From Oceanispirochaeta crateris (GTDB lineage: Bacteria > Spirochaetota > Spirochaetia > DSM-2461), in the NCBI RefSeq assembly GCF_008329965.1, contig NZ_CP036150.1:1798001-1862000 (forward strand): 64,000 bases of DNA. Reading direction: 5' to 3'. Below are positions 8,137 to 17,220 of the stretch, in pieces. The notes beneath the pieces are model-generated. The model saw only the letters and a program-made list of their open reading frames with translations, had not been told where the DNA came from and searched no databases. The position numbers and the translations under genes were made by a program. Positions within the stretch are counted from its first letter, which is position 1; every line of letters begins with the position of its first letter.

Positions 8137-9597
8137 ATGATCGATTTTACTGTAAACAAAGAAATTCAGAAGAACAATGCGGAGTACTGCAAATCTAAAG
8201 GGATTAAACTTCCGACCTATGCCATGATGAAAAACCCAGAACTGGTACCCGAAGAAGCAAAGGCCAAACTGAAGAAAACCGGATTATGGGATATTGATCC
8301 TATCAATCTCTACCGTATCAGCTGGAAAAATGAAGCCGTTGAATCAGGCGGTCTCTTCGGAAAGGTCAATCATCTGGTTCTTCCACCGGCTCTCACTGGA
8401 TGCAAAGCGAATATCATTGTATTGACAGGGAAATGGTTTCCTACGGGAGCTCACAAAGTCGGAGCCACTTATGGTTGTCTTGCCCCCAGACTGATCACGG
8501 GACAGTTCAATCCCAAAACCACCAAGGCAGTATGGCCATCAACAGGAAACTACTGCCGCGGAGGAGCCTACATCTCCTCTCTATTGGCCAGTGAAGCCAT
8601 CGCCATCCTTCCCGAAGAGATGAGTGAAGAACGATTTAACTGGCTTAAAAAAGTTGCCGGAGAAGTGATTGCCACTCCTGGATCAGAATCCAATGTAAAA
8701 GAAATCTTTGACAAATGCTGGGAACTCAGAGAATCCGGCCAGGATCTTCGAATCTTCAACCAGTTTGACGAAATGGGAAATCCCCTGTGGCACTACAACG
8801 TAACAGGAAGCGCCATCGAGGAAGTCCTGGGATATTACATGAAAGAAGGCGATAAAATGGCAGGATTTGTCTCTTCATCAGGCTCAGGCGGAACTCTGGC
8901 TGCCGGTTCCTACCTTAAAAAAGTATTTCCCGCTACAAAGATCATTGCCGCCGAAGCCCTCCAGTGTCCGACCCTCCTGCAAAATGGTTTTGGAGCCCAT
9001 AGAATCGAAGGAATAGGCGACAAACATGTTCCTTGGGTTCACAACTGTAAAGACAGCGACTTCATCGCAGCCATTGATGACGAAGACCCCATGCGCCTCA
9101 TTCGCCTTTTCAACGAAAAAATCGGTCGTGACAGCCTGAAATCTGGTGGAGTCTCTGCGGAATTAGTCGATCAGCTTGATCTTCTGGGTATTTCCGGGGT
9201 TGCCAATGTTCTGGCGGCCATTAAATTTGCCAAGTACAGCGAATTGACAGAAAAAGACTATGTCGTGACCATTGCGACAGACTCCATGGAACTCTACGGA
9301 TCCAGAGTTCAGGAACTGGCCCAGGCAAGAGGCCCCTACACAAGCGCTCAGGCCGAACGGGATATCCAGCTCATTCAGGGACAGGGAATCGATCATCTGA
9401 AAGAGCTCAACTACTATGATAAAAAGTCTATTCATAACCTCAAATACTTCACCTGGATCGAACAGCAGGGACGGGAACTGAGTGAGTTGAACGATCAGTG
9501 GTATGACCATGACAACTACTGGTACGGAACTCTGGAACAGGCTGGTGAAATTGATAGCTTAATCGAAGAATTCAATTCAATTATCGATAAGAGCTAA
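8137..9597 (+). CDS. Fold-type II PLP-dependent enzyme (cysteine synthase/tryptophan synthase beta-like) of the ygeW locus
   Basis: 486 residues. Lys107 in FPTGAHKVGATYG is the probable PLP lysine, STGNYCRGGA is the phosphate/substrate loop, and SSSGSGGTLAAGSYL is the glycine-rich PLP-phosphate site. It is longer than cysteine synthases (about 310) and has a C-terminal extension of about 90 residues rich in Tyr, Asp and Glu. It starts 3 nt after the preceding PLP enzyme and is followed 21 nt later by ygfK, so all three are one operon. The substrate cannot be read from the sequence. The context suggests a lyase acting on an intermediate of purine or ureido-amino-acid breakdown. Confidence 0.78.
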   Translation: MIDFTVNKEIQKNNAEYCKSKGIKLPTYAMMKNPELVPEEAKAKLKKTGLWDIDPINLYRISWKNEAVESGGLFGKVNHLVLPPALTGCKANIIVLTGKWFPTGAHKVGATYGCLAPRLITGQFNPKTTKAVWPSTGNYCRGGAYISSLLASEAIAILPEEMSEERFNWLKKVAGEVIATPGSESNVKEIFDKCWELRESGQDLRIFNQFDEMGNPLWHYNVTGSAIEEVLGYYMKEGDKMAGFVSSSGSGGTLAAGSYLKKVFPATKIIAAEALQCPTLLQNGFGAHRIEGIGDKHVPWVHNCKDSDFIAAIDDEDPMRLIRLFNEKIGRDSLKSGGVSAELVDQLDLLGISGVANVLAAIKFAKYSELTEKDYVVTIATDSMELYGSRVQELAQARGPYTSAQAERDIQLIQGQGIDHLKELNYYDKKSIHNLKYFTWIEQQGRELSELNDQWYDHDNYWYGTLEQAGEIDSLIEEFNSIIDKS

Positions 9598-9618
9598 TTT
9601 AAAAATAGAGGAATAGGT

Positions 9619-12600
9619 ATGACTGATATTATGCACCCGGTTTCCTTTGGGGAACTGGTTAAAAGAACCTTTGAAGAATATGCCCTGGAAGGTAAAATTT
9701 TCAGTTTCAACAAAGAACTCTCAGGTACAGATGGCGGAAGTCACTCACCCATGGTCCTGTTTGGGGAAACCGCCGCCACCCCCGTGGGGCCTGCGGCTGG
9801 TCCTCATACTCAATTAGCTCAGAATATTGTCACATCCTGGGCGGCGGGAGCCCGGTTCTTCGAGCTGAAAACCGTGCAGATCATGGATACTCTTGAAATT
9901 GAAAAACCTTGTATTGATGCCGAGGATGAAGGATTCAATACCGAATGGTCCACAGAATTCACCCTGGACAAGGCCTACGATGAGTACCTGAAAGGCTGGT
10001 TCCTACTTCATATGCTGGAAGCCCTCTTTGAAGATCATCCTGACAGACAGTTTATTTTCAATATGTCTGTGGGTTATGATCTGAAGGGTATTCAGAATCC
10101 GAGAATGGATCAGTTTATCAACCGCTTGATGAACAGCGCCAAGGAAGAGAAGTTTCTTCAATATAAAAAGGAACTGGAAGCCTATGCCGCAAATCCCTCC
10201 TTCTTGAAGGGGACGGGACTGGAAGGAAAAGCGGAAAAGCTCAAGGGTTTGGCCGATAGAATATCCCCCGAATTGTGCCGGTCCATGACTCTGAGTACCA
10301 TGCATGGATGCCCCCCCGAAGAGATAGAGAAGATTGCGGTTTATCTGCTCACCGAGAAAAAGATCCACACCTTTGTCAAACTGAATCCGACCCTTCTGGG
10401 ATACGATCGAGTCAGACAGATTCTGGATGAACTGGATTATGATTACGTCGCCTTAAATCCGGAAAGCTTTGAACACGATCTGCAGTATCCCGATGCTGTG
10501 GCAATGCTGAAAAGACTCATTGATCTGGGCAAAAAACAGGGACTCAGCTTTGGTGTTAAATTGACAAACACTCTGGGATCGGTCAACAACAAAACCGTTC
10601 TGCCCGGAGATGAAATGTATATGTCCGGGCGAGCCCTTTTCCCCATTTCCATCCAGGTAGCATTGAAATTAAGCCGAGAATTCAAGGGGACCCTCCCCAT
10701 CTCTTTTTCCGGTGGAGCCAGTGTTTTCAATATGAAAGAGATCATCGAAACAGGAATACGTCCTGTAACAATGGCCACGGACCTACTCAAACCCGGTGGA
10801 TACGGTCGAATGGCCAGGAGCATAGACAAATCAAAGGAAATTCAGGACTGGAACCGAGAAAATATCGATTTAAAAGCTCTGGAAGTCTTGGCTGAAAAGG
10901 CCATGACAGCCAAAGAGTATAAGAAAGGCTGGAGAGGAACGGATGTCATTTCAACAGAAGAGGAACTGCCTCTTTATGACTGTGCCGTTGCCCCCTGCAA
11001 AACGGCCTGCGCCATCCATCAGGATGTCCCGGAATACCTCCGTTTAGTCGGTCAGGGTCGCTATGCAGATGCCCTTCAGGTCATCTACGACAAGAATCCC
11101 CTCCCCTTCATCACCGGTTGGATCTGTGATCACAAGTGTCACTACAACTGTACCCGTTTAGACTATGATGGGACTGTAAAAATAAGGGAAATGAAAAAGA
11201 TTGCCGCTCAGGAAGGTTTTGAGGAGTATTTGAAACGATTCTTAAAACCCGGTAAGGGAACAAGCGCTAAGGCCGCCGTCATCGGCGCTGGACCTGCCGG
11301 TCTGGCCGCCGCTTATTTCTTAAGGAGAGGGGGTATGGAGGTCTCTGTGTTCGAAAGAGCGGACGGACCCGGCGGAGTGATCCGCTACGTGCTTCCTTCC
11401 TTTAGGATGCCTCTGGATCAAATCGAGAACGACATGGATTTTATCCGCATGCATGATGTGGATTTCCATTTTGACCAGAAAGACTTAACCATTGAGGGAC
11501 TGAAAGACAAGGGGTATGACAGCATCCTCATCGCCATTGGAGCGGAAAAGGACAATACTCTAGATCTCCCCGGAGGCAGGGTCATGACCTCACTGGATTT
11601 CCTTGAAAAGTTCCGCCACGACCCAGAAACATGCCAGCTTGGTGAAAATGTCGCCGTCGTGGGCGGTGGAAACACCGCCATGGATTCGGCTCGTTCTGCC
11701 GTCAGAGCGCCTGGTGTAAAAAAAGTTAGTGTTATCTACAGACGGACATTGAAAGAAATGCCCGCGGACAGAGAAGAATACTACGACGCCCTGGAAGAGG
11801 GAATCAGTTTTCACTTCTTGAGGAATCCGAAAGAGTTTATCAAGGATGGCAAACTTCGCTGCTCTGTTATGAAGTTGGGAGAACCCGATGAATCAGGCCG
11901 GAGAAGACCAGTAGTTACTGATGAGTACGAAGAGTTCCCAGTCAACACTCTGATCACCGCCATAGGTGAAACTGTCAACAAAGAGGCTCTTCGATCGATG
12001 GGGCTCCCCGTTAGCGAAAAATGGGTCCAGGTAAACAACAAAACCCATGAAACAGAAATCCCGGGTGTTTTTCTTGTAGGAGATGCCCAAACCGGTCCGG
12101 ATTCCATAGTAGGAGCCATGGGAAGTGCCAGAAAAGCGGTTAACCATATTCTGGCCAAAGTGGGAGTCACCCTGGAAGCAGTTCAGGCGGAAGCTCTGGA
12201 ACCAGCTGAAATGAAAGACCTTCTGCATCGGAAATCAGAAATGACAGAGAGCGCTCCCGATTCTGACACAACAGCCCATTGGGCTCAGGTGGAAGCCAGT
12301 CGCTGCCTTCAGTGTGATGTTGTTTGTGATAAATGCGTAGATGTCTGTCCCAACAGGGCCAATGTGGTCATCCGTACAGGAAAAGATGGATTCTCTCAGG
12401 AGACCCAGATCCTTCATGTAGATGCCTACTGCAACGAATGTGGCAACTGTGCCCGGTTCTGCCCCTGGGAAGGACGTCCCTACAAGGATAAAATTACTGT
12501 TTTCAGCACAAAAGATGACTTTGACGGCAGTGACAACAACGGATTCTTTGTAAAAGGGTCTGAAATTACCCTCCGCCAGAGCGGCGCTGTTATGACATTG

Positions 12601-12723
12601 AACTGGAACGGTTCCGAATTGAGTGGAACAATACCCGGTGGAGTGGAAGGTGAAAAAACAGCCAGGATTTTAAAAACAATCCTCACCGACTACAACTGGT
12701 ATAACGGTCCAGTAGAACTCTAA
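9619..12723 (+). CDS. ygfK: YgfK family iron-sulfur flavoprotein (putative selenate reductase subunit)
   Basis: 1034 residues, the family's usual length. The first 440 or so form a dihydropyrimidine-dehydrogenase-like TIM-barrel region. A Cys-rich block follows (CAVAPCKTACAIHQ and CDHKCHYNCTR), as in glutamate synthase small subunits. Then come an FAD site, VIGAGPAGLAAAYFLRRGG, and an NAD(P)H site, VVGGGNTAMDSARSA. The C-terminal part carries ferredoxin-like clusters, CLQCDVVCDKCVDVCP and CNECGNCARFCPWEGRPY. This is a cytoplasmic multi-centre electron-transfer enzyme. In gut bacteria such genes are tied to anaerobic use of purines and uric acid; the exact reaction is not settled. It is preceded by AGAGGAATAGGT and lies in one operon with its neighbours. 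Confidence 0.9.
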   Translation: MTDIMHPVSFGELVKRTFEEYALEGKIFSFNKELSGTDGGSHSPMVLFGETAATPVGPAAGPHTQLAQNIVTSWAAGARFFELKTVQIMDTLEIEKPCIDAEDEGFNTEWSTEFTLDKAYDEYLKGWFLLHMLEALFEDHPDRQFIFNMSVGYDLKGIQNPRMDQFINRLMNSAKEEKFLQYKKELEAYAANPSFLKGTGLEGKAEKLKGLADRISPELCRSMTLSTMHGCPPEEIEKIAVYLLTEKKIHTFVKLNPTLLGYDRVRQILDELDYDYVALNPESFEHDLQYPDAVAMLKRLIDLGKKQGLSFGVKLTNTLGSVNNKTVLPGDEMYMSGRALFPISIQVALKLSREFKGTLPISFSGGASVFNMKEIIETGIRPVTMATDLLKPGGYGRMARSIDKSKEIQDWNRENIDLKALEVLAEKAMTAKEYKKGWRGTDVISTEEELPLYDCAVAPCKTACAIHQDVPEYLRLVGQGRYADALQVIYDKNPLPFITGWICDHKCHYNCTRLDYDGTVKIREMKKIAAQEGFEEYLKRFLKPGKGTSAKAAVIGAGPAGLAAAYFLRRGGMEVSVFERADGPGGVIRYVLPSFRMPLDQIENDMDFIRMHDVDFHFDQKDLTIEGLKDKGYDSILIAIGAEKDNTLDLPGGRVMTSLDFLEKFRHDPETCQLGENVAVVGGGNTAMDSARSAVRAPGVKKVSVIYRRTLKEMPADREEYYDALEEGISFHFLRNPKEFIKDGKLRCSVMKLGEPDESGRRRPVVTDEYEEFPVNTLITAIGETVNKEALRSMGLPVSEKWVQVNNKTHETEIPGVFLVGDAQTGPDSIVGAMGSARKAVNHILAKVGVTLEAVQAEALEPAEMKDLLHRKSEMTESAPDSDTTAHWAQVEASRCLQCDVVCDKCVDVCPNRANVVIRTGKDGFSQETQILHVDAYCNECGNCARFCPWEGRPYKDKITVFSTKDDFDGSDNNGFFVKGSEITLRQSGAVMTLNWNGSELSGTIPGGVEGEKTARILKTILTDYNWYNGPVEL

Positions 12724-12736
12724 AAAGGAGCAGAAT

Positions 12737-14071
12737 ATGCTGATTATTAAAAATGCGACTGTCGTCAACTTCTCACCTCCCGAAGTCCACCGGGGCTGGG
12801 ATCTTGTGATTGACAACGGAATGATTGCTGCGGCTGGTCCCGGGGCCTCGGAGGGCTTAAAGGCCGATGAGGTATGGGATTTGAACGGAGATATTGTCCA
12901 TCCCGGACTGGTGTGCAGTCACAACCACTTTTACTCCGGTCTTTCCAGAGGAATTTTGGCGGATATAAACCCCTCACCGGATTTTATCTCCATCCTGAAA
13001 AACCTCTGGTGGCGCCTAGATCGGGCCATAGACAAGGATATTCTGAAATCGAGTGCCCTCATCTGTTCCCTCGATGCCATACGAAACGGAACAACGGCGG
13101 TCATAGACCACCACTCCTCACCCTCCTTCATTGAAGGCTCCCTGTCTGTGATGAAGCAAAGCTTTGAACAAACCGGTTTGCGCGGGATGAGCTGCTATGA
13201 AACATCCGATCGTAACGGCATGTCAGAAATGGAAGCCGGAGTCGCTGAAAATGTGCGGATGGCCCATGAAATTGACAAAGAAAAAGAGGCTGGAAAATGG
13301 TCAGGCCTCTATGAAGCCCATATTGGGGGCCATGCTCCCTTCACCATACCGGAAAGTGGAATGAAGATGCTCAAGGATGCCATCGATGCTACGGGACGGG
13401 GAATCCATATCCATGTCGCCGAAGACAAGTATGACGCCGCCCACTCACACCACCATTACGACGAAGACCTTTTGGTGAGGATGGACAGACACGGCCTGCT
13501 CAATAGCAAGTCACTCATTGCCCACGGCCTCTACCTCTCGGAAAAGGAAAGAAATATCCTCGATGAAAGAAACAGCTTTCTGGTGGTAAACTTCCGCTCC
13601 AACATGAATAACAATGTTGGTGCCCAGCAGCACTTGGGTGGAATCAAAAATGCAGCCCTGGGAACAGATGGCATCGGCAGTGATATGTGGGAAGAGTTCA
13701 AATTTGCCTACTTTAAACACAAGGATACGGGTGGCCCTCTCTGGCCAGGTGACTTTCTAAACTTCCTTCATAATGGAAACACCCTCCTTGAAAGGAATTT
13801 TGACAGCCGTTTCGGCCGCATTGAGAAAGGGTTTAAAGCGGATCTTGTTGTGTCAGATTATAGAAACCCGACTCCTCTCAAGGGCGAAAACATAGCTGGT
13901 CACATGGCCTTTGGACAATCTGCCGGGTCTGTACGATCTGTCGTCATAGACGGAAAGGTCGTCATGAAAGACCGAAAGTTTCCTTTTGATGAAAAAGAAA
14001 TCTATGCAGAAGCCAGGGAGAATGCGGCCAGACTCTGGGAAAACATGAACAAACTGGATGATTCTAAGTAA
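12737..14071 (+). CDS. ssnA: SsnA family amidohydrolase
   Basis: 444 residues of the metal-dependent amidohydrolase superfamily, about the family length. Metal-site motifs are SHNHFYSGLSRG near residue 60, HVAED in the middle and GTDGIGSDMW with the late Asp. The first motif reads HNH rather than the commoner HTH or HxH with small residues, as in SsnA-type proteins. It would hydrolyse a C-N bond in a ring or exocyclic amine of a heterocycle-derived intermediate. AAAAAGGAG precedes the ATG and the ygfK stop is 13 nt upstream. In this locus type ssnA is constantly found with ygfK and ygeY. Confidence 0.87.
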   Translation: MLIIKNATVVNFSPPEVHRGWDLVIDNGMIAAAGPGASEGLKADEVWDLNGDIVHPGLVCSHNHFYSGLSRGILADINPSPDFISILKNLWWRLDRAIDKDILKSSALICSLDAIRNGTTAVIDHHSSPSFIEGSLSVMKQSFEQTGLRGMSCYETSDRNGMSEMEAGVAENVRMAHEIDKEKEAGKWSGLYEAHIGGHAPFTIPESGMKMLKDAIDATGRGIHIHVAEDKYDAAHSHHHYDEDLLVRMDRHGLLNSKSLIAHGLYLSEKERNILDERNSFLVVNFRSNMNNNVGAQQHLGGIKNAALGTDGIGSDMWEEFKFAYFKHKDTGGPLWPGDFLNFLHNGNTLLERNFDSRFGRIEKGFKADLVVSDYRNPTPLKGENIAGHMAFGQSAGSVRSVVIDGKVVMKDRKFPFDEKEIYAEARENAARLWENMNKLDDSK

Positions 14072-14082
14072 TTTATATTATG

Positions 14083-14099
14083 CCAGGTTGTACACCTGG
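14083..14099 (+). promoter_or_regulatory. Intercistronic inverted repeat between ssnA and ygeY
   Basis: CCAGGT (14083-14088), a five-base loop and ACCTGG (14094-14099) form a perfect 6-bp stem in the 63-bp gap. There is no T-run, so it is not a classic terminator. It could be an mRNA stability element or an operator. Low certainty. Confidence 0.3.
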
Positions 14100-14134
14100 T
14101 TCAGAGACTAATAAATAAGATACAGGAGAAAACA

Positions 14135-15340
14135 ATGGGTATTGAAAAAGAGATTCGCGCCAAAGCAGAAGAATACAGAGACTACACAGCAACTTTGCTT
14201 TCAGAAATGGTTAAAATAAAATCTTACAGCTCAGAGGAAGAGGCGGTCTGCCGAAAAATCAAAGAGATGTGTGAAGAAGCAGGATTTGATGAAGTCTATT
14301 TTGACGGATTGGGTTCTGTTATCGGCCGTATTGGATCAGGACCTAAGATTCTAGCCTTTGATGCACACATCGATACGGTCACCACCGGAGACCTGAGTGC
14401 CTGGAAAAAGGATCCTTTTTCCGGAGAAATCGATGATACATATGTGTGGGGACGGGGAACATCTGACCAGAAAGGGGGTGCTGCCTCCATGATCACAGCT
14501 GGAAAGATCCTCAAAGATCTGGGATATGATAAGGATTATTCTGTTTACTTCACCTTCACTGTCATGGAAGAAGACTGTGACGGAATGTGCTGGAAATATC
14601 TGATTGAAGAAGAAAAGCTCATCCCCAACTTCGCCGTCTCTACCGAACCCACAAGCTGCCGTCTCTATAGAGGCCATAGGGGAAGAATGGAAATGGTTGT
14701 GACCTTGAAAGGAATATCCAGCCATGGATCTGCTCCTGAAAGAGGCGTGAGTGCGGCCTACAAAGCCAGCCGTGCCGCTCTGGCCATGGAGAAACTGAAC
14801 TCCGAATTAAAACCTGATGCAGAGAATTTCCTTGGAAAAGGAACCATCGTCGTATCAGAAATGAAGGTCAACGGCCCCTCCCAGTGTGCCGTTCCCGACC
14901 AGGCCATGCTCTACCTTGACCGCCGACTCACATGGGGTGAGGATGCGGCCCTTGCCATCAGTCAGGTCAAAGAATACATCACAGAAGCCCTGGGTGAAGA
15001 ACCCGAGTCTGTCACCATGCCCGATTACAGCAAAAGGGGCTGGAAGAATACAGATTACAGCCAGGAACTCTATTTCCCCACATGGAAAATTGATGAAGAC
15101 CATGAAATTGTCAAGGCTGGAGTATCCGCACACACGGATCTATTCGGCAAGGCTCCCGTTGTAGATAAATGGACCTTCTCAACAAATGGAGTTGCCATTT
15201 GCGGACGCCATAAAATCCCCATGATTGGGTTTGGACCCGGAGATGAGTCAGAAGCCCACGCTCCCAATGAGAAGAACAGAATAGAAGACCTTGTAATCTG
15301 CAGCGCTTTCTATGCCATGCTTCCCTACAAACTCTCCTAA
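14135..15340 (+). CDS. ygeY: YgeY family M20-type hydrolase
   Basis: 401 residues of the M20 zinc-peptidase fold. DAHIDTV and GRGTSDQKGG supply the first metal ligands, EEDCDGMCW the catalytic Glu region, STEPTSC the next ligand region, and GFGPGDESEAHAPNE the last His. The lid domain contains SSHGSAPERGVSA. YgeY proteins are annotated as selenium-metabolism-linked hydrolases, but genetic work in gut bacteria ties them to anaerobic purine breakdown; an N-carbamoyl or ureido amino acid substrate is plausible. It is the last gene of the first half of the locus and is followed by a bidirectional terminator. Confidence 0.88.
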   Translation: MGIEKEIRAKAEEYRDYTATLLSEMVKIKSYSSEEEAVCRKIKEMCEEAGFDEVYFDGLGSVIGRIGSGPKILAFDAHIDTVTTGDLSAWKKDPFSGEIDDTYVWGRGTSDQKGGAASMITAGKILKDLGYDKDYSVYFTFTVMEEDCDGMCWKYLIEEEKLIPNFAVSTEPTSCRLYRGHRGRMEMVVTLKGISSHGSAPERGVSAAYKASRAALAMEKLNSELKPDAENFLGKGTIVVSEMKVNGPSQCAVPDQAMLYLDRRLTWGEDAALAISQVKEYITEALGEEPESVTMPDYSKRGWKNTDYSQELYFPTWKIDEDHEIVKAGVSAHTDLFGKAPVVDKWTFSTNGVAICGRHKIPMIGFGPGDESEAHAPNEKNRIEDLVICSAFYAMLPYKLS

Positions 15341-15356
15341 TTTTTAATCCAAAAAA

Positions 15357-15393
15357 AAGGCTGAAACTCTCTACTGAGTTTCAGCTTTTTTTT
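15357..15393 (+). terminator. Bidirectional rho-independent terminator after ygeY
   Basis: GCTGAAACTC (15360-15369), a six-base loop and GAGTTTCAGC (15376-15385) form a perfect 10-bp stem. Eight A lie on the left and eight T on the right, so it can serve both ygeY on the plus strand and the regulator on the minus strand. Confidence 0.88.
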
Positions 15394-15425
15394 GAATGGA
15401 ATTCTTATATGTTGGTCTCCTATCA

Positions 15426-16064
15426 TTAGAGAGTATTCTTCACCTCTTCAATATAATTATAAATTGTATAGCGGCTGACATTGAGTTCTCCCGCCAGATT
15501 ATCCGTTGATCCCTTGATAGAAAAAATATGATTTTCATTGAGGAAGCGAACAACCTCCAGATTGTCTTTCTTGTCAAAATAACAAACAGGTTTCCCTATG
15601 GTCTCGATCCCTTTCCTAATCATAATATTCAGGAACTCCTGAGTATTCTGAGGCATTTCATCATGGCCGTCAGCTCTCTCCTTCCCGCTAAACTGATCGA
15701 TAAAATGCTGGAGCATATTCATGGCGCTCATATCCATGTTCAAGCTGAGTGCTCCTAAAAGTGCCTTTTTATCATGGATGAGAACCGTCGTCGATTTGAG
15801 AGGTTTTCCTGATTTTGTGGCCGATTCATAGTTTATACGCATGGTTTCGCCGGCGGCCTCCATTTCATCCACCATATCACAGAGGAGCTGAGAAGCCGGT
15901 GTTCCAGGTTGACGGCTGGTGATTCCCCCTTCTCTGGCAATTAACACTGGCGGTTCTCGCTGAAAATCATAGAGTATCACTTCTCCAACACCAATCGTTT
16001 TACCAACAGCATGAACCAGAGGAATACAGGACTTAAGAATATCAGACGAATCAGAATGAGGCAT
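15426..16064 (-). CDS. YheO/DauR-like transcriptional regulator (PAS-like domain plus HTH)
   Basis: 212 residues from ATG 16064, chosen because CCGGGAG lies 5 nt before it; the open frame extends to 16136 without a ribosome site. The N-terminal half has the YheO PAS-like fold (VGEVILYDFQ, then TTVLIHDKKALLGALSLNMD). The C-terminus is a helix-turn-helix, STDNLAGELNVSRYTIYNYI. The family regulates amino-acid and related catabolism in response to small ligands. It sits inside the ygfK-ygeW locus, divergent from arcC, and is the obvious local regulator. A small TCCCG/CGGGA hairpin (16079-16094) lies in its leader. Confidence 0.82.
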   Translation of the reverse strand: MPHSDSSDILKSCIPLVHAVGKTIGVGEVILYDFQREPPVLIAREGGITSRQPGTPASQLLCDMVDEMEAAGETMRINYESATKSGKPLKSTTVLIHDKKALLGALSLNMDMSAMNMLQHFIDQFSGKERADGHDEMPQNTQEFLNIMIRKGIETIGKPVCYFDKKDNLEVVRFLNENHIFSIKGSTDNLAGELNVSRYTIYNYIEEVKNTL

Positions 16065-16153
16065 ACAAACTCCCGGATTCCCGCAAAAACGGGATGAATA
16101 TGCTTTCATTATATCAGAGAATACGGTCCCTGCCAAAAAAGAAGCTTCTTTTC

Positions 16154-16203
16154 TTACAATATTTTAATAAACCTTGCCAAATATTTGTAAATAGATCTAT
16201 AAT
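16154..16203 (+). promoter_or_regulatory. Promoter of the arcC-ygeW half operon with flanking TTACAA inverted repeat
   Basis: TTGCCA (16174-16179), an 18-nt spacer and a perfect TATAAT (16198-16203) form a strong sigma-70 promoter. TTACAAT (16154-16160) lies just upstream of the -35 box, and TTTGTAA (16184-16190) lies in the spacer. The pair forms a spaced inverted repeat that a repressor or activator could use. Confidence 0.6.
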
Positions 16204-16239
16204 CTATCTATTAATTGTTATTTTCATAGGGGAGATTTT

Positions 16240-17196
16240 ATGGCTGAATCATTGGCTCTCATTGCCATCGGAGGGAATTCCCTCATCGCTGATAAGGATC
16301 ATATGTCTGTAGAAGATCAGTATGCCGCTGTTTGCACAACCGCCCGTCATATCGCTGATCTGGTGGAGGCAGGAATGACCATCGTAGTCACCCATGGAAA
16401 TGGTCCTCAAGTAGGATTTATACTCAGAAGGTCTGAGATTGCCAGGGAAACAGCCCAGATGCATCCTGTCCCACTTGTAAACTGTGATGCCGATACTCAG
16501 GGAGCCATCGGCTACCAAATTCAACAGGCCCTTGATAATGAGTTCAGAAAGCGTAAAATAAAACAGTCCGCTGCAACCATTGTGACACAGGTTCTTGTGG
16601 ACAAGAAAGATGAAGCCTTCCTGAAACCGGCCAAGCCCATTGGTCAGTTCTATACTGCCGACGAGGCGCACCTTCTCAGGGCTGCTTATCCGGAATGGAC
16701 ACTGGTTGAAGATGCAGGCAGGGGGTTCCGCAGGGTTGTTGCCTCACCCCTTCCTCAGGAAATCATAGAACTGGGAGCCATCAAAGCACTGATATCGAAT
16801 AAGTATTGTGTCGTGGCAGCAGGAGGAGGCGGTATCCCCGTCGTTGAAAACAGCGAGGGTCAGCTGGAAGGCATTGATGCTGTTATCGATAAAGATTTTG
16901 CTTCTGCCTTCTTATCCCATGCCCTGGATGCCGATGTATTCATCATATCCACGGGTGTCAAAGAAGTATGCCTCAACTTTGGAAAACCGGATCAAATGAT
17001 TCTGACCAACATAAAGGCATCAGAGGCGAGACAATACCTGAAGGAAGGACACTTTGCACCGGGAAGCATGGCTCCAAAAATCAAGGCGGCCCTGGATTTT
17101 CTGGAAAGAGGTGGCCGGGAAGTCATCATCACCAGCCCGGACAATTTGAAAGAGGCTGTACTCAAGGGTGCAGGCACACATATAACGCAGGATTAA
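16240..17196 (+). CDS. arcC: Carbamate kinase
   Basis: 318 residues of the amino acid kinase fold, the normal length. It shows the N-terminal AIGGNSL, THGNGPQVG, the VAAGGGGIPVV nucleotide region and the C-terminal HFAPGSMAPKIKAAL, all conserved in ArcC/YqeA. It transfers phosphate from carbamoyl phosphate to ADP, giving ATP, CO2 and ammonia. It lies 24 nt upstream of ygeW, which would supply the carbamoyl phosphate, so the pair makes the energy-yielding end of the pathway. GGGGAGATTTT precedes the ATG. Confidence 0.93.
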   Translation: MAESLALIAIGGNSLIADKDHMSVEDQYAAVCTTARHIADLVEAGMTIVVTHGNGPQVGFILRRSEIARETAQMHPVPLVNCDADTQGAIGYQIQQALDNEFRKRKIKQSAATIVTQVLVDKKDEAFLKPAKPIGQFYTADEAHLLRAAYPEWTLVEDAGRGFRRVVASPLPQEIIELGAIKALISNKYCVVAAGGGGIPVVENSEGQLEGIDAVIDKDFASAFLSHALDADVFIISTGVKEVCLNFGKPDQMILTNIKASEARQYLKEGHFAPGSMAPKIKAALDFLERGGREVIITSPDNLKEAVLKGAGTHITQD

Positions 17197-17220
17197 TATA
17201 TTGTAACATAGGAGAAAATA

